Below are positions 28,109 through 37,285 of a stretch of 64,000 bases of DNA, in pieces. How positions within the stretch are numbered: position 1 is the first letter of the stretch; every line of letters starts with the position of its first letter. A program made the translations under genes and the position numbers. The notes beneath the pieces were generated by a model, which did no database searches, was not told where the DNA came from, and saw nothing but the letters and a program-made list of their open reading frames with translations. Origin of the DNA: Fodinibacter sp963707895. GTDB lineage: Bacteria; Actinomycetota; Actinomycetes; Actinomycetales; Dermatophilaceae. The DNA lies in assembly GCA_963707895.1 (NCBI GenBank), contig CAVPRS010000002.1, positions 434,001 through 498,000 on the forward strand, in the 5' to 3' direction.

Positions 28109-28768
28109 TCAGGAAGCCGCCGCCTCGACATCCACCGTCTCGCCGCGCTCCGGGATGTCGGCCATCGACCCGTCGAGGTCGAGGTGCAGCACGCCATAGC
28201 TCCAGCCGTGTCGCCGGTAGACGACGCTCGCGCGGTCGGTCTCGACGTCGTGGAAGAGGTAGAAGTCGTGGCCGACGAGCTCCATCTCGCGCAGGGCGTC
28301 GGAGAGCGTCATCGGGGTGGAACGGTGCACCTTCTCGCGGACCTCGACCGGGGAGTCGTCGAACTGGTCGGTGTCGTCGGACCCCAACGCGGCCAGGGCT
28401 GCCTCGGACGGCGCGACGATGCGCGCGGTCGCGCTCGCGACGGACTCGGGGGTACGACGTCCACGGTGGACCTGTCGCCGGTCGTTCTGGCGCCTCAGCC
28501 GCTCCATCAGCTTGTCGATGGCCAGGTCGAGGGCGGCGTACTTGTCCTCGACACACGCCTCGGCCCGCACCACGGGCCCCTTGGCGTAGCAGGTGATCTC
28601 GACCTTGTCACAGACCTTGGCCTGGCGACGGTTGGGCTCGTGACTGACCAGGACCTCGACCCGGCGGGTGCGGGGCTCGAGCTGGGTGATCTTCTCGAGC
28701 TTCTCCTCGATGTGCGCCCGGAAACGGTCGGAGACGGTCAGGTGCCGTCCGGTGACGACTATGTCCAC
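28109..28768 (-). CDS. hpf: Long-form ribosome hibernation promoting factor
   Basis: A 219-residue HPF/RaiA family protein of the long type, which dimerises 70S ribosomes into inactive 100S particles in stress or stationary phase. The N-terminal S30AE domain (DIVVTGRHLTVSDRFRAHIEEKLEKITQ ... CYAKGPVVRAEACVEDKYAALDLAIDKLMERLRRQNDR) is followed by a linker and the C-terminal dimerisation domain (VHRSTPMTLSDALREMELVGHDFYLFHDVETDRASVVYRRHGWSYGVLHLD, given here in outline only by its ends). GTG 28768 is fixed by GAGGAGG six bases upstream. It lies beside comF, as in M. tuberculosis. Confidence 0.95.
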   Translation of the reverse strand: MDIVVTGRHLTVSDRFRAHIEEKLEKITQLEPRTRRVEVLVSHEPNRRQAKVCDKVEITCYAKGPVVRAEACVEDKYAALDLAIDKLMERLRRQNDRRQVHRGRRTPESVASATARIVAPSEAALAALGSDDTDQFDDSPVEVREKVHRSTPMTLSDALREMELVGHDFYLFHDVETDRASVVYRRHGWSYGVLHLDLDGSMADIPERGETVDVEAAAS

Positions 28769-28847
28769 GTGATCCTCCTCGTGCTGTGGGGTGTCTGCGC
28801 TCAGCAACGGCCGGTCGTCAGGGGCACCACCTCCGGAGGATCGGGGC

Positions 28848-29705
28848 TCATGCACCGACGCTAGTCGGAGGTCCAGTGGGCCACAAGGGCGGGGTCAGGG
28901 CGTGGCGAGGTGTGCTGGCACACGTCGCCGCGACCACGTGCTGGGCACCCGCGTCGAGCAGCGCACGGGCCGCCTCGGCGAGCGTCGCGCCGGTCGTGAC
29001 GACGTCGTCGACGACCACGCACGTGGCCCCCGCGACGACCGCGCGCCACGGCGCGGACACCGCCATGGCACCGGCAAGGTTGTCGGCCCGGGCCCGGCGG
29101 TCGAGGTGCGCCTGGTCGGCGACCCGCCTGGTGTGCACGAGGGCATGGACCACGACCAGGCGGGCTGCGCGCCCCGACGCCGCGCCGCCCGGCGGTGGGC
29201 GACCCGACGCCGACGGCCCGACGCCGTTGACGGCTGCGACCGCAGCGACGGCCAGGTCACCGACCGGGTCGTCGCCGCGCCGACGACGTGACCCGCGTGA
29301 GGTCGGCACGGGCACGACGAGCACCTCCTCCCCCAGCGCGATCCGCCGACGCACGCCCGGGTCGTGGGTGGCAGCCGAGAGGGCACCTGCCAGCAGGCGC
29401 GCGAGGTCGTCGCGCAGGTCGCGGCGACCCTCGTCCTTGTACGCCGTCACGGCCAGCCGCAGCGCCCCCTCGAAGCGCGCGCCCGCCCGGCACACCGGCA
29501 TCCCCGCAGGCGGCGGCCGCGGATCGACCCGGCCCGCTGCGCCGCCCCGAGCCGCCGAGCGGACGGCCTCGGTGCACGGGCCGCACAGCGGCCCGCCGAC
29601 CCCGTGGCACGCGGCGCAGCGCGACGGCAGCACCAGGTCGGCCGCGGCCCGCAGGCCACCGCCCACCACTGCCCACACCACCAGCCATCCCCGTACGAAC
29701 GCCAT
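28848..29705 (-). CDS. comF: ComF-family phosphoribosyltransferase
   Basis: A 285-residue ComF/GntX-like protein. The N-terminal zinc-finger motif is LPSRCAACHGVGGPLCGPC with two C-x-x-C pairs. The type I PRTase domain has the PRPP-binding motif VVVDDVVTTGATLAEA near residue 245. A conserved Y-K middle (VTAYKDEGRRDLRDDLARLLA) is present. The family is linked to competence or purine/pyrimidine salvage, but the true reaction is unknown. Conserved position between hpf and lpqB. Confidence 0.88.
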   Translation of the reverse strand: MAFVRGWLVVWAVVGGGLRAAADLVLPSRCAACHGVGGPLCGPCTEAVRSAARGGAAGRVDPRPPPAGMPVCRAGARFEGALRLAVTAYKDEGRRDLRDDLARLLAGALSAATHDPGVRRRIALGEEVLVVPVPTSRGSRRRRGDDPVGDLAVAAVAAVNGVGPSASGRPPPGGAASGRAARLVVVHALVHTRRVADQAHLDRRARADNLAGAMAVSAPWRAVVAGATCVVVDDVVTTGATLAEAARALLDAGAQHVVAATCASTPRHALTPPLWPTGPPTSVGA

Positions 29706-29800
29706 GGCCCCAGCCTGCGCGCCGCGACGCGTGGATGCCGCCCCGCCGCTGAGCCTGTGGACGACCGGCTACCCGCGAGGTGCCTGTGGACGACGAGCGG

Positions 29801-31570
29801 TCAGCCGGCAGCGACGGCGAGGTCGGTGGCGGGGCCGCTGTCGAGCCACTGCGAGCCGGCCCGCCGGTGCAGCCGGCCCGTGGAGGAGACGACCCACAGG
29901 TCGCGCTCGCCACCGGTCGACGCGATGCTCGCGGCGTCGGGCACGGGAGTCAGCGCGCGCACGTCGCCCCCCACCGAGAGCACCACCGGGCGCACCGTCT
30001 TGCCGTCGAGCGACCCGATCGCGGCGAGGGTCCGGTCGTCGAGCCAGGCCAGGCTGGTCGCCTTGGTCACCGAGGCACCGACGCGCAGGGGCTGCGCGAG
30101 ACGCTGCGGCAGGCCGCTGCGTGTTCGGATGATGCCGGCGAGGTCGATCCTCGTGTCGGACCCGTCGAGCTTGGTCGAGAGCACGGCGAGCCGGTCGCCG
30201 TCGGGAGCCACCCGCGACTCGAGGACTCGCCGTCCCTCGAGCCACGCCGCGGTGACCGGGGTGGCGGCGGCACCCGGCTCGGCAGGGTTGACCGTCTGGT
30301 CGACGACCCAGAGCCGCGGGGCCTTGGCGTCCTTGGTGCCGACCCCACCCATCCACAGGTAGCCGCGCTGGTCGTACGACGGGTTGCCGACGTCGGTCGC
30401 GTCGAGCGGGACCTCGTAGCGGTTGGTGCCGCGCCAGCGCGAGATGCCGTTGCCGTCGGGGTCGACGCCGGCCAGCTCGGTGCCGTCGGCCGACAGAGCG
30501 AGCCGGTGGAAGGTGTGCAGCACCTGCGGGTAGGTGCTCGACACCACCGGCTGTCGGGGCTCCTGGTCGCCGAGGGTGTTGGGGTCGAAGACCCCCACGT
30601 CGTCGCCCCGACGCACGACCGGACGGGCGAGGGTGGGGGTGGCCGGGGTCGTGAAGCCGACCTCGGCCAGCGTCGCGGCGGGGCCGTCGAGGCCCGTGAT
30701 GTTGACCGGCACGCCGTCGACCGACAGCTCGACGCCGGAGACCCCGGTGTCCTGGGTCAGGGTGCTCACGAACTGCGCCCACAGGTTCTGCCGCGTGCTC
30801 TCGCCGCCGCTCAGCTGGCCCGAGATCAGGTTGACGGTCGCGATGCCGTTCTCGATCGACACGGCCTCGCCCAGCAGGCGGGCGCCGGCCGGGACGGAGG
30901 TGACGGCGGCGTCGACGAGGTGCGGCGGCACGGGTGCGAGCTGGGCCCGGGCCAGCCGGGTCGCGAGCTTGTCGACCGGGAACCACCGGGTGTCCGACAC
31001 GAGCCCGCGCTGGCTGGTCGACACGTAGTGCACGTCGTAGGGCTGCACGAGGCTCGACGCCTGCGAACGGGCGATCCACCGTCCGAAGCCCTTGGGCATC
31101 TCATTGATCCGCCACTCACCGCCCACCGTGGTCAGGCCGAAGGTCGCCGTGACGGTGCTGCCCGGACGGGCCGCCGTGTAGCGGCCCTGCTCGTCGATCG
31201 TCCCGGCGGCGTTCGCGGTGATGCGCACCGTCGCGGGGTCGAGCAGCGTCGCCTTGGGTGCCACGTCGTCGGCCAGGAGCACGAGGGTGGTGTCGGGCTT
31301 CCACTGCTCGCTCATCTGGGCCGTGAGGAAGGCCTTGGCGTTGTCGTACTGGGCGTCGCTCGCCTGCGCGGCGCGCACGAAGCCGCGCACGATCTGGTCC
31401 TGCCCGACACCCGGCGCCGGACCCGGCGGCAGGGCGCGCAGCACCGGGGAGTTGCCGCTGCCGACCTCGAGCCCCGGCTCGACCGGGCCGTCGTGCGAGA
31501 GGCCTCCGCACCCGGCCAGCAGGAGCACGGCGAGCGCGCCGAGCGCCGCCCGGGCCCGCCGGCCGCTCAC
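29801..31570 (-). CDS. lpqB: Lipoprotein LpqB (GerMN and beta-propeller domains)
   Basis: A 589-residue lipoprotein that modulates MtrAB signalling. The signal peptide ends in the lipobox LAGC with Cys 21. A GerMN domain lies around residues 195-290 (LVDAAVTSVPAGARLLGEAVSIENG ... FVSTLTQDTGVSGVELSVDG). A C-terminal six-bladed-propeller-like region follows (HRLALSADGTELAGVDPDGNG, YLWMGGVG, RVAPDGDRLAVLSTKLDG). The GTG start overlaps the mtrB stop by four bases, so mtrA-mtrB-lpqB are one operon. Confidence 0.93.
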   Translation of the reverse strand: MSGRRARAALGALAVLLLAGCGGLSHDGPVEPGLEVGSGNSPVLRALPPGPAPGVGQDQIVRGFVRAAQASDAQYDNAKAFLTAQMSEQWKPDTTLVLLADDVAPKATLLDPATVRITANAAGTIDEQGRYTAARPGSTVTATFGLTTVGGEWRINEMPKGFGRWIARSQASSLVQPYDVHYVSTSQRGLVSDTRWFPVDKLATRLARAQLAPVPPHLVDAAVTSVPAGARLLGEAVSIENGIATVNLISGQLSGGESTRQNLWAQFVSTLTQDTGVSGVELSVDGVPVNITGLDGPAATLAEVGFTTPATPTLARPVVRRGDDVGVFDPNTLGDQEPRQPVVSSTYPQVLHTFHRLALSADGTELAGVDPDGNGISRWRGTNRYEVPLDATDVGNPSYDQRGYLWMGGVGTKDAKAPRLWVVDQTVNPAEPGAAATPVTAAWLEGRRVLESRVAPDGDRLAVLSTKLDGSDTRIDLAGIIRTRSGLPQRLAQPLRVGASVTKATSLAWLDDRTLAAIGSLDGKTVRPVVLSVGGDVRALTPVPDAASIASTGGERDLWVVSSTGRLHRRAGSQWLDSGPATDLAVAAG

Positions 31571-33220
31571 GGGTCCTCCGTCGGGCTGAGCGGCAACGGC
31601 GACCCGTGGAGGGTGTCGCCGGCGCGCTGCGGGAGGGTCAGCCGGAACCGAGAGCCGACGCCGCGCTCGCCCCAGGCCTGCAGCCAGCCGTTGTGCAGCC
31701 GGGCGTCCTCGAGCGAGATCGACAGTCCCAGACCGGTTCCGCCGGTGGTGCGGGCCCGGGCCGGGTCGGCACGCCAGAAGCGGGTGAAGACGTTGGCCGC
31801 CTCACCGGGGCGCAGGCCGACGCCGTGGTCCTCGACCACGACCGCGACGGCGTCGTCACCGACCTCCACGAAGACGTCGACCGGACGGCCCTCGCCGTGC
31901 TCGATGGCGTTGACGAGCAGGTTGCGCATGATCCGCTCGACCCGGCGCTCGTCGACCTCGGCCTCGGCCGGGTCCTCGGGGGCGTGCACGGTGACCGTGC
32001 TGCCCCGGCGCTCCGCGAGCGGCCGGGCCGCCTCCACCACCTTGGCGAGGGTGCCGCGCAGGTCGACGGGATCGACGTCGAGATCGGCTGCGCCGGCGTC
32101 GAACCGGCTGATCTCGAGCAGGTCGGAGAGGAGGTCCTCGAAGCGGTCGAGCTCGCCCGCGAGCAGCTCGGCCGACCGGCCCACCGTCGGCTCGAAGTCC
32201 TCACGCGACTCGTGGATCAGGTCGACGGCCATCCGGATCGTCGTGAGGGGGGTGCGCAGCTCGTGCGAGACGTCGGAGACGAACCGCTGCTGCACGGCGC
32301 TCAGCCCCTCGAGCTGGCGGATCTGCGACTGGAGGCTGTCGGCCATCCCGTTGAACGACGTGGCCAGGAGGGCGAGGTCGTCCTCGCCGCGGGTCGGCAT
32401 CCGCTCGTTGAGCTTGCCCGCGGACAAGCCGCTGGGCCACCTCGCCGGCGCGACGCACGGGCTTCACGACCTGGCGGGTGACGACCCACGCGACTGCTCC
32501 GACGAGCAGGGTGAGGATGATGCCGGCGATGACGAACGAGCTGCCGATGAGGCCCATCGTCGCGACCTCCTGCTCCATCGGGTAGATGAAGTAGAGGTCG
32601 TAGGCCCCGGCGTTGGGCACCTCGACGACGCTGCCGACGACGACGGCCGGAAGCGTCTCTCCGCCGAGGGTCACCTCGGTCATCTGCGTCTGCTGGCGGT
32701 CCGGGGATGCCGCCACGGCCGCCCGCAGCTCGGGGCTCACCGACTCGATGTCGAGGGCACCGCTCGTCAGGTTGGCGAGCACGATGTCGCTGTCGTTGCC
32801 CTCGGAGCGGTTCATGACGACGTAGCGGCTGGGCTGCGGACCCGGCTCGGCCAGGATGCGCGACATGATCTCCTGGGCCGCCTGGTCGAGGTCGTCGACC
32901 GACGTCGACGTGGAGTTGTCCCAGCGGTTCTGGGCCTGGCTGGTGAGGTTGAGCGACTCGTACTCGGCCGTGTTCACCCGGTCGCTCTCGAGCCCGCCGG
33001 CGATCTGCTCGTGGAGCACGCCGCCGAGCAGCGACACCACGAACAGGCCGAGCAGCATCGTGGTGGTGACGACGCGCAGCTGGAGCGACTGCCGCCACCG
33101 GCGGGCGACGTAGGAGACGGTGCCGCGCACCGAGCGGGTGAGGTCGCCGAGGCCCCGGCGACCTCGCGCCCCTCCGGATGCCAGCGCCGTTCGCACACCG
33201 AGATCGGCGGAACCGGACAC
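31567..33220 (-). CDS. mtrB: Sensor histidine kinase MtrB, frame broken once
   Basis: The membrane sensor of the MtrAB system controlling cell-wall and division genes. The N-terminal half has a basic cytosolic segment, a membrane helix (VVTTTMLLGLFVVSLLGGVL), an extracytoplasmic domain of about 160 residues, and a second helix (LIGSSFVIAGIILTLLVGAVAWVV). The HAMP region is interrupted near 32426, where CTTGTCC should be CTGTCC. The other frame then gives SAGKLNERM, the phospho-acceptor His in FVSDVSHELRTPLTTIRM, the N box NLLVNAIEH, and G boxes VEDHGVGL and GGTGLGLSI. The repaired length is about 550 residues. The gene is essential or near-essential in relatives, so the break is probably an error. 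Confidence 0.93.
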
Positions 33221-33222
33221 GC

Positions 33223-33900
33223 TCAGGCCCGACCTGCCTTGTACCCGACGCCCCGCACGGTGACCACGATCTCGGGGTGCTCGGGGTCGTGCTCGATCTT
33301 CGAGCGCAGCCGCTGCACGTGCACGTTGACCAGCCGGGTGTCGCCCGCGTGCCGGTAGCCCCAGACCTGCTCGAGGAGCACCTCACGGGTGAAGACCTGC
33401 CAGGGCTTGCGGGCGAGCGCCACGAGGAGGTCGAACTCCAGCGGCGTGAGGCTCACCTGGGCGCCGTCGCGGGTGACCGAGTGGCCGGCGACGTCGATGG
33501 CGAGGTCGCCGATGGAGAGGCGCTCGGGCTCGGGCTCGTCGCCGCGGCGCAGCCGGGCACGCACCCGGGCGATCAGCTCCTGGGGCTTGAACGGCTTGAC
33601 CACGTAGTCGTCGGCGCCGGACTCGAGGCCCACGACGACGTCGATGGTGTCGGTCTTGGCCGTGAGCATCACGATCGGCACGCCCGACTCGGCGCGGATC
33701 TGGCGACACACCTCGAGGCCGTCGAGGCCCGGGAGCATGACGTCGAGGAGCACGAGGTCGGGGCGGTACTCGCGGAACACGCCGATGGCGGCGGAGCCGT
33801 CGGCGACGTGGTCGACCTCGAGACCCTCGTTGCGCAGCACGATGCCGAGCATCTCCGCCAGCGCCAGGTCGTCATCGACCACCAGTACGCGACCCTTCAC
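33223..33900 (-). CDS. mtrA: Response regulator MtrA (OmpR family)
   Basis: A 225-residue DNA-binding response regulator. The receiver has VLVVDDDLALAEM, the phospho-acceptor in DLVLLDVMLPGLDG, VMLTAKTD and DYVVKPFKPQEL. The OmpR-type winged helix has LTPLEFDLLVALARKPWQVFTREVLLEQVWG and RLVNVHVQRLRSKIE. The GTG at 33900 gives the family-typical opening VKGRVLVVDDD; a longer reading to 34074 is not supported. It is first in mtrAB-lpqB, divergent from a second two-component pair across 116 bases. Confidence 0.96.
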   Translation of the reverse strand: MKGRVLVVDDDLALAEMLGIVLRNEGLEVDHVADGSAAIGVFREYRPDLVLLDVMLPGLDGLEVCRQIRAESGVPIVMLTAKTDTIDVVVGLESGADDYVVKPFKPQELIARVRARLRRGDEPEPERLSIGDLAIDVAGHSVTRDGAQVSLTPLEFDLLVALARKPWQVFTREVLLEQVWGYRHAGDTRLVNVHVQRLRSKIEHDPEHPEIVVTVRGVGYKAGRA

Positions 33901-34016
33901 GTCGGCCCCGTTCCTTTCCCTGGCAGTGCCACAAGTGACCACCATGCTCCCACAGCAGTCTGGGAAGACCCTGCAAACGGTAGGGGCCGACCCCCCACGC
34001 CAACTACGCTCAGCGG

Positions 34017-35632
34017 GTGACCCCCACCCCCCGCTTTCCCGGCTTCGACGCCTCGGCGAAGATCCGGCTCGCATTCGGGGTGCTGAGCGGCTTCGTCGCG
34101 ATCCGCACCGGGACCGTTCCCGAGGTCCTGCCCTGGTTGCTGCTCGTCGTGGTGCTGGACCTCGTGGTCGTCGTGCTCGAGGGGGCCCTGGTCTACCGAC
34201 GCGGCATCACGAACACGGTGCTCCTCACCCTGCTCTGTGCGTCTGCTGCGGCAGCCGGCGCCGGATACGCACTCACCGACACGGCCACGGGCGCGAGCGC
34301 GGCGACCGCCCTGCTGGTCCTCATCCCGGCGTACCACGCGGGCTCGAAGTACGGCCGGTTCGGCTTCCTGCTGACCTGTGTGGTCGCCAGCATCGCCTTC
34401 CTGGTGTCGGCTCTGCTGTACACCCAGAACGACAGCCTCCGGGTCGGGCTGATCGCCTGGATCGGCGCCGCGCATCACTCCTGGGCGTGCTCGGGGCGTG
34501 GAACAAGCGGCTGACCGACGAGCAGGAGACGGACGTCGACCCCGCCGCGCGCGAGGCGATCGAGCTGATCCAGCGCCTGCAGGACCTGTCCGGCCAGATG
34601 TCGACCGGGCTCGACGCGCCGGCCAGCGCGTCGCTGGCCCTGGACCTGCTGTCGGCGGAGGTGTCGTCGACCCGCAGTGCCGTGCTCGTCACCCACGACG
34701 CCGAGCACCTGGTGCCGGTGGCGCTGCGCGGCTCGACCCGGGCGCCGTGGCACATCGCCGACCACGTGGCCGACCTGCTGCGCACCAACCCCGCGAGCTG
34801 GGTGCCGACCGAGGTCTCGTTCACCGACGAGCTCGGCCGCCGCCGGGCCCTCGTCGTCCCCTTCGCCCTGGGCAACGGCTCGACGACCGTGGTCGTGGCG
34901 GAGCGGCCGGACGGCAAGCCCTTCAGCGACGCCGAGCGGCAGATCGCCCGCGACGTGACCCGTCGCATCGCCCCGACACTGCAGGCCGGTCTGCTCTTCG
35001 GCACGCTGCGCCAGTTCGCCAGCCTGGAGGAGCGCAACCGGATCGCCCGCGACATCCACGACGGCATCGCCCAGGAGCTCGCGGCCCTGGGCTACCAGGT
35101 CGACGCGCTGCGGGCCCAGGCCGGCCCGCCCGGCATCCCGATGAGGGACGGCCTCGACGGGCTGCGCGAGCAGCTCAGCGAGGCGATGGCCGACCTGCGC
35201 ATGCACATCACCGACCTGCGGGTCGCGGAGCGCCCCGGCACCGGCCTGGGTGCGGTGCTGGGCGCGGCCGTGCAGAGCTTCGGCAGCGTCACCGGCGTGC
35301 GCACGACGGTCACGGTGAGCGAGGGCCAGCGGCGGATGGACCCGCGGGTCGAGATCCTCATCCACCGGCTGGTCATGGACGTCCTCGCCGACGCACAGGC
35401 GTGCGGGGCCCGCAACGCCTGGGTCAGCCTCACGACGTCGGTGGCCGGCCCGGCCATGGTCGACGTCTCCCACGACGGCGACCCGAGCACCTCACGGCGC
35501 AGCTTCAAGGACCCCGCCCTCGAGGGACTCGACGCGACACTCTTCGTGCGCACCGAGACCAACGGGCGCACCACCGTTAACCTGACGGTTGAGGAGCCGA
35601 CGCCCGTCGGCGCCTTCCGGGACATGCGATGA
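34017..35632 (+). CDS. Membrane sensor histidine kinase (NarL-partner type), frame broken once
   Basis: A kinase of about 538 residues from GTG 34017. The first 150 residues form about five membrane helices (VLPWLLLVVVLDLVVVVLEG, TVLLTLLCASAAAAGAGYAL, LLTCVVASIAFLVSALLY). The frame then shifts near 34478, where one G seems lost (GCCGCGCATC). The remainder holds a GAF-like region, the HisKA_3 phospho-acceptor in EERNRIARDIHDGIAQELAAL, and a rather degenerate ATPase domain ending VNLTVEEPTPVGAFRDM. The canonical GxGL boxes are not obvious, so it may be a weak or atypical kinase. The next gene is its likely partner regulator. Confidence 0.83.
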
Positions 35633-35646
35633 CGCAAGGAGGAACC

Positions 35647-36301
35647 ATGGGTATCAGCGTCGCTCTCGTCGACGACCACGCGGTCGTGCGCGAGGCAGTG
35701 GCCGGCATGCTCGTGGCCCAGGGGGACATCACCGTGGTCGGCCAGGCCGGCTCGCTGTCCGACGGCCAGGCCCTCCTCGACCGCCTGTTCGCCGCTCCCC
35801 CACCCGGCAGCCTCGTCGCCGTCATCGACGTCACCATGCCCGACGGCAGCGGCCTGTCCCTCGTGCGCGTCCGCCCGCGAGCGCAACAAGGACATCGGCC
35901 TCGTCGTGCTCACCATGCTCAACGACGACTCCACCCTGCTCGAGGCCCTCGATGCCGGTGCGTCGGCGCTGGTGCGCAAGAGCGCCCCGTCGGAGCAGGT
36001 CATCTCGGCCGTGCGCCGCGCTGCGGAGATGCCGGGCGAGTTCAGCGCCAGCGGCCTCGCCGAGGCGATGCGCCGCCAGAGCGAGACCCCGCAGACCACC
36101 CTCACCACGCGCGAGACCGAGGTGCTCCGGCTGCTCGTCGAGGGCTCGTCGGTGGCGCAGGTCGGCCGTCAGCTCTTCATGAGCCCGTCGACGGTCAAGA
36201 CCCACATCGGCAAGATCTACGACAAGCTCGGCGCGCACAACCGCGCCAGCGCCGTGATCGCCGCCGTGCGCCTGGGCCTCGTGGCCGACGTCGACCGCTA
36301 G
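35647..36301 (+). CDS. NarL/LuxR-family response regulator, frame broken once
   Basis: A roughly 217-residue partner of the upstream kinase. The receiver starts at MGISVALVDDHAVVREAV with the phospho-acceptor Asp in VAVIDVTMPDGSG. Near 35873 an extra C (CCGCCCGCGAG) shifts the frame. The other frame continues ERNKDIGLVVLTMLNDDS and ALVRKSAP, then the LuxR HTH TTRETEVLRLLVEGSSVAQVGRQLFMSPSTVKTHIGKIYDKL. The ATG at 35647 is set by AAGGAGG five bases upstream; an earlier ATG at 35629 overlaps the kinase stop but lacks this spacing. It ends 66 bases from the convergent tad operon. Confidence 0.87.
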
Positions 36302-36348
36302 TCAGCGACCGGCGTCAGCCCGCGCCGTCGTCCCACTCACGACCCGTT

Positions 36349-36365
36349 CCGCTCAGGCGGAGCGG
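36349..36365. terminator. Short GC hairpin between convergent genes
   Basis: CCGCTC (36349-36354) and GAGCGG (36360-36365) form a six-base-pair stem with a five-base loop, immediately after the tadC stop on the minus strand and 48 bases after the regulator stop on the plus strand. No T-run. Likely contributes to ending both transcripts. Confidence 0.4.
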
Positions 36366-36366
36366 C

Positions 36367-37284
36367 TCAGAGCGCGCCGCCGGAGAAGGCCTTGACCATC
36401 GTGATCGCGCCGGGCCCGATGATGACGATGAACAGGGCCGGGAAGATGCACAGCAGCAGCGGGAACAGGATCTTGACGGTGACCTTCTGCGCCTTCTCCT
36501 CGGCCCGCTGACGCCGGATGACGCGCATCTCCTTGGTCTGCTCACGCAGCACCGAGCCCACGGGCAGACCGAGGCGGTCGGCCTGGACCAGGGTGCTGAC
36601 GAAGGTCTTCAGCTCGGGAGCCGTGGTGCGCTCGCCGAGCGAGGCGAACGCGTCGGCGCGGGACTTGCCGATCTGGATCTCGGAGAGCACTCGGGCGAAC
36701 TCACCGCCGATGGGTCCGGTGACGGTACGCGCCACCTGGAGGATCGCGGCGTCGAAGCCCTGACCCGCCTCGACGCAGACGGTGAGCATGTCCAGCGCGT
36801 CGGCGAGCCCCTTCTGCAGCTCCTGCTGCCGCTTCATGCCGGCGTTGTAGAGCAGCAGGTCGGGCAGGAAGAAGCCCACGGCACCGGCCGCGGCGGCGAT
36901 GATCAGCCCCTTGACGCTGAAGCCCACGATCAGCAGGGCCAGGATCGTGCCGATGACCAGGCCGAGGCCCTTGGCACCCATGATCCGCTCCACCGACCAG
37001 CTGACCGGGTTGCCGGCCCGGTCGAGGTTGCGGGCCATCCGGCTGCCGGTGCCCGCCGGGGAGACCCGCACGGCGAGCCCGCGCAGCCGGTTGAGCATCG
37101 GCCCGAGGACGCGGTCCTGGAGGCCGAGCTCGTTCTTGGAGACCTCGCGCGTGGTGGCGGTCTGGTTCAGCAGCTCGAGCGAGCGCGCCACACCGGTCGA
37201 CTGGGTCGACCCCATGAGCGAGGCCACGACGACCACGACGACGGCCAGGACGAAGAGCAGGGTTCCGAACAGGAGCAGTCCCAT
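36367..37284 (-). CDS. tadC: TadC, type II/IV secretion F-domain platform protein
   Basis: A 305-residue inner-membrane platform protein of the Tad pilus. A first helix (LLLFGTLLFVLAVVVVVVASLMG) is followed by two helices (GLVIGTILALLIVGFSVKGLIIAAAAGAVGFFLP). The T2SSF domain comes next (QQELQKGLADALDMLTVCVEAGQGFDAAILQVA ... RTTAPELKTFVSTLVQADRLGLPVGSVLREQ), then a C-terminal helix (ILFPLLLCIFPALFIVIIGPGAITM). The ATG lies two bases beyond the tadB stop. Last gene of the minus-strand tad operon. Confidence 0.9.
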   Translation of the reverse strand: MGLLLFGTLLFVLAVVVVVVASLMGSTQSTGVARSLELLNQTATTREVSKNELGLQDRVLGPMLNRLRGLAVRVSPAGTGSRMARNLDRAGNPVSWSVERIMGAKGLGLVIGTILALLIVGFSVKGLIIAAAAGAVGFFLPDLLLYNAGMKRQQELQKGLADALDMLTVCVEAGQGFDAAILQVARTVTGPIGGEFARVLSEIQIGKSRADAFASLGERTTAPELKTFVSTLVQADRLGLPVGSVLREQTKEMRVIRRQRAEEKAQKVTVKILFPLLLCIFPALFIVIIGPGAITMVKAFSGGAL

Positions 37285-37285
37285 G

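Noticed and set aside
29780..33358. An 1192-codon plus-strand frame opposite lpqB and mtrB
   Set aside because: Antisense shadow of two well-supported genes; length arises only from scarcity of stops at 70% GC.
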